Positions 5,902 to 6,392 of a stretch of DNA of 6,392 nucleotides are shown one piece after another. The DNA is taken from positions 1 to 6,392 of the forward strand of contig CAMEIZ010000102.1 in NCBI GenBank assembly GCA_945919165.1. The letters run 5' to 3'. Below the pieces are notes generated by a model. The model ran no database searches. It saw nothing but the letters and a program-made list of their open reading frames with translations, and was not told where the DNA came from. A program made the position numbers and the translations under genes. How positions within the stretch are numbered: position 1 is the stretch's first letter; the number at the start of each line of letters is the position of its first letter. The DNA comes from an uncultured Traorella sp. (GTDB taxonomy: Bacteria; Bacillota_I; Bacilli_A; Erysipelotrichales; Erysipelotrichaceae).

Positions 5902-6164
5902 TTCTACATCCTCCTATTCTGAAGTCTTCAATTCACATAATTTACATTTACAAATGATCTTATTCGTTGTACTGTCCATCAAAATAGCATTTAGGGAAAA
6001 ATCCAAATGCAATAATCGCTGATATTTACCAGTAGCAGACGTCAATTATTGATATCTAACGTCTAAAAGAATAATACCAATGTTACATCAAGAACTTTCT
6101 TAAACTTTTGCATTGTGCACCAAAGCAATAAATTCGTTAAAACAGCTATTATCCAACCTTTACA
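5902..6164. other. Spacer between the two zinc-ribbon genes, with possible gene remnants
   Basis: No confident gene lies in these 263 bases. On the minus strand two short open stretches stand out. The first (6164-6066) continues for 33 sense codons in frame after the TAG of the upstream zinc-ribbon gene and is hydrophobic. The second (6045-5917, stop TAG at 5916-5914) ends inside the ribosome binding site of the next gene and contains CKCKLCE; its only ATG is at 5979 and has no Shine-Dalgarno sequence. A dyad lies at 6037-6064. I see no terminator for the upstream gene, so transcription may continue into the gene at 5901. Confidence 0.5.
6037..6064. repeat. Nested dyad in the spacer upstream of the zinc-ribbon membrane gene
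   Basis: AGACGT (6037-6042) and ACGTCT (6059-6064) are reverse complements 16 bases apart. Between them lie the smaller palindromes CAATTATTG (6043-6051) and GATATC (6051-6056). No T-tract follows on either strand, so it is not a terminator. It could be an operator, but chance is possible in AT-rich DNA. Confidence 0.35.
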
Positions 6165-6392
6165 CTACCCTAATTTAGTACCACACTCAGGGCAAAATTT
6201 CGGAGTACCGATAAGTGGAGAATTACAAGAAGGACAAGTTTTTATTAAGGATTTACCACATTCAGGGCAAAATCTTGTGTTTTTGTCAGGTAGAGCGGTA
6301 CCACAATAAGGACAAGGATGCGGTGCCTCATATCCGCAAATTTCACATTTAACAGCGCCTGCCGGCAAATCTGCACCACATTTGGGGCAAGG
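6165..6392 (-). CDS. Multi-zinc-ribbon protein, C-terminal 75 residues (partial, N-terminus beyond right edge)
   Basis: The minus-strand frame is open from the window edge to the TAG at 6167-6165, so only the C-terminus is seen. It is built of six CxxC knuckles: CPKC (residues 2-5 of the visible part), CEIC (16-19), CPYC (27-30), CPEC (42-45), CPSC (53-56) and CPEC (67-70). Paired in order, these twelve cysteines make three zinc sites, like double-zinc-ribbon (DZR) tails. Such tails often end longer Bacillota proteins, including SPFH/band-7 proteins and membrane or kinase-like scaffolds; which one this is cannot be told here. A TTG at 6368 could be read as a start, but zinc knuckles continue upstream of it, so the gene clearly begins outside the window. 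Its neighbour on the same strand also ends in a zinc ribbon. Confidence 0.85.
   Translation of the reverse strand, partial: PCPKCGADLPAGAVKCEICGYEAPHPCPYCGTALPDKNTRFCPECGKSLIKTCPSCNSPLIGTPKFCPECGTKLG

Noticed and set aside
5543..6022. Two plus-strand open frames (5543-5794 and 5795-6022)
   Set aside because: They are antisense to the zinc-ribbon membrane gene and its leader; neither has a ribosome binding site and the proline-rich run mirrors the glycine-rich helix on the other strand.
6115..6309. Plus-strand open frame with repeated HSGQN units
   Set aside because: The repetition is the complement of repeated CPECG knuckles in the minus-strand zinc-ribbon gene.

Overview
This 6.4 kb window comes from a low-GC bacterial chromosome, most likely Bacillota. 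The evidence is AT-rich intergenic DNA, strong purine ribosome binding sites (AGGAGG, GAGGTG) at most starts, several TGn-extended -10 boxes, and compact hairpin-plus-T-tract terminators. The SMC protein has an N-terminal arm roughly 100 residues shorter than I recall for Bacillus subtilis. That suits Erysipelotrichia or relatives of the Mollicutes, but the placement is inference.

Layout: (1) bases 1-1879, minus strand: N-terminal half of smc (head, first arm, hinge), running off the left edge. (2) bases 1880-2069: divergent intergenic region with a perfect 7-bp dyad that carries an extended -10 on each strand. (3) bases 2070-2738, plus: trhA-type PAQR/hemolysin III membrane protein, closed by a strong terminator. 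(4) bases 2853-3786, plus: a GNAT acetyltransferase overlapping by 11 bp a VanZ-family membrane protein that has no ribosome binding site of its own. (5) bases 3825-4919, minus: a membrane-anchored VanY-type D,D-carboxypeptidase with two Ig-like modules, convergent with the VanZ gene and sharing one bidirectional terminator. (6) bases 5254-5901 and 6165-6392, minus: a three-TM protein with a predicted winged-helix-like segment and a C-terminal zinc ribbon, preceded by the cysteine-rich C-terminus of a multi-zinc-ribbon protein entering from the right edge.

The window is a patchwork of short transcription units. smc serves chromosome organisation. trhA, VanZ and VanY are envelope functions, and VanZ/VanY together suggest a peptidoglycan or glycopeptide theme, although their convergent orientation argues against one operon. 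The two zinc-ribbon genes may form a membrane-associated pair of unknown function and are the least explained part. I see no CRISPR array, transposon, rRNA or tRNA. I found no clear evidence of a new multi-gene system; the most interesting signals are the symmetric divergent promoter, the short SMC arm, and the zinc-ribbon pair with its odd intergenic DNA.
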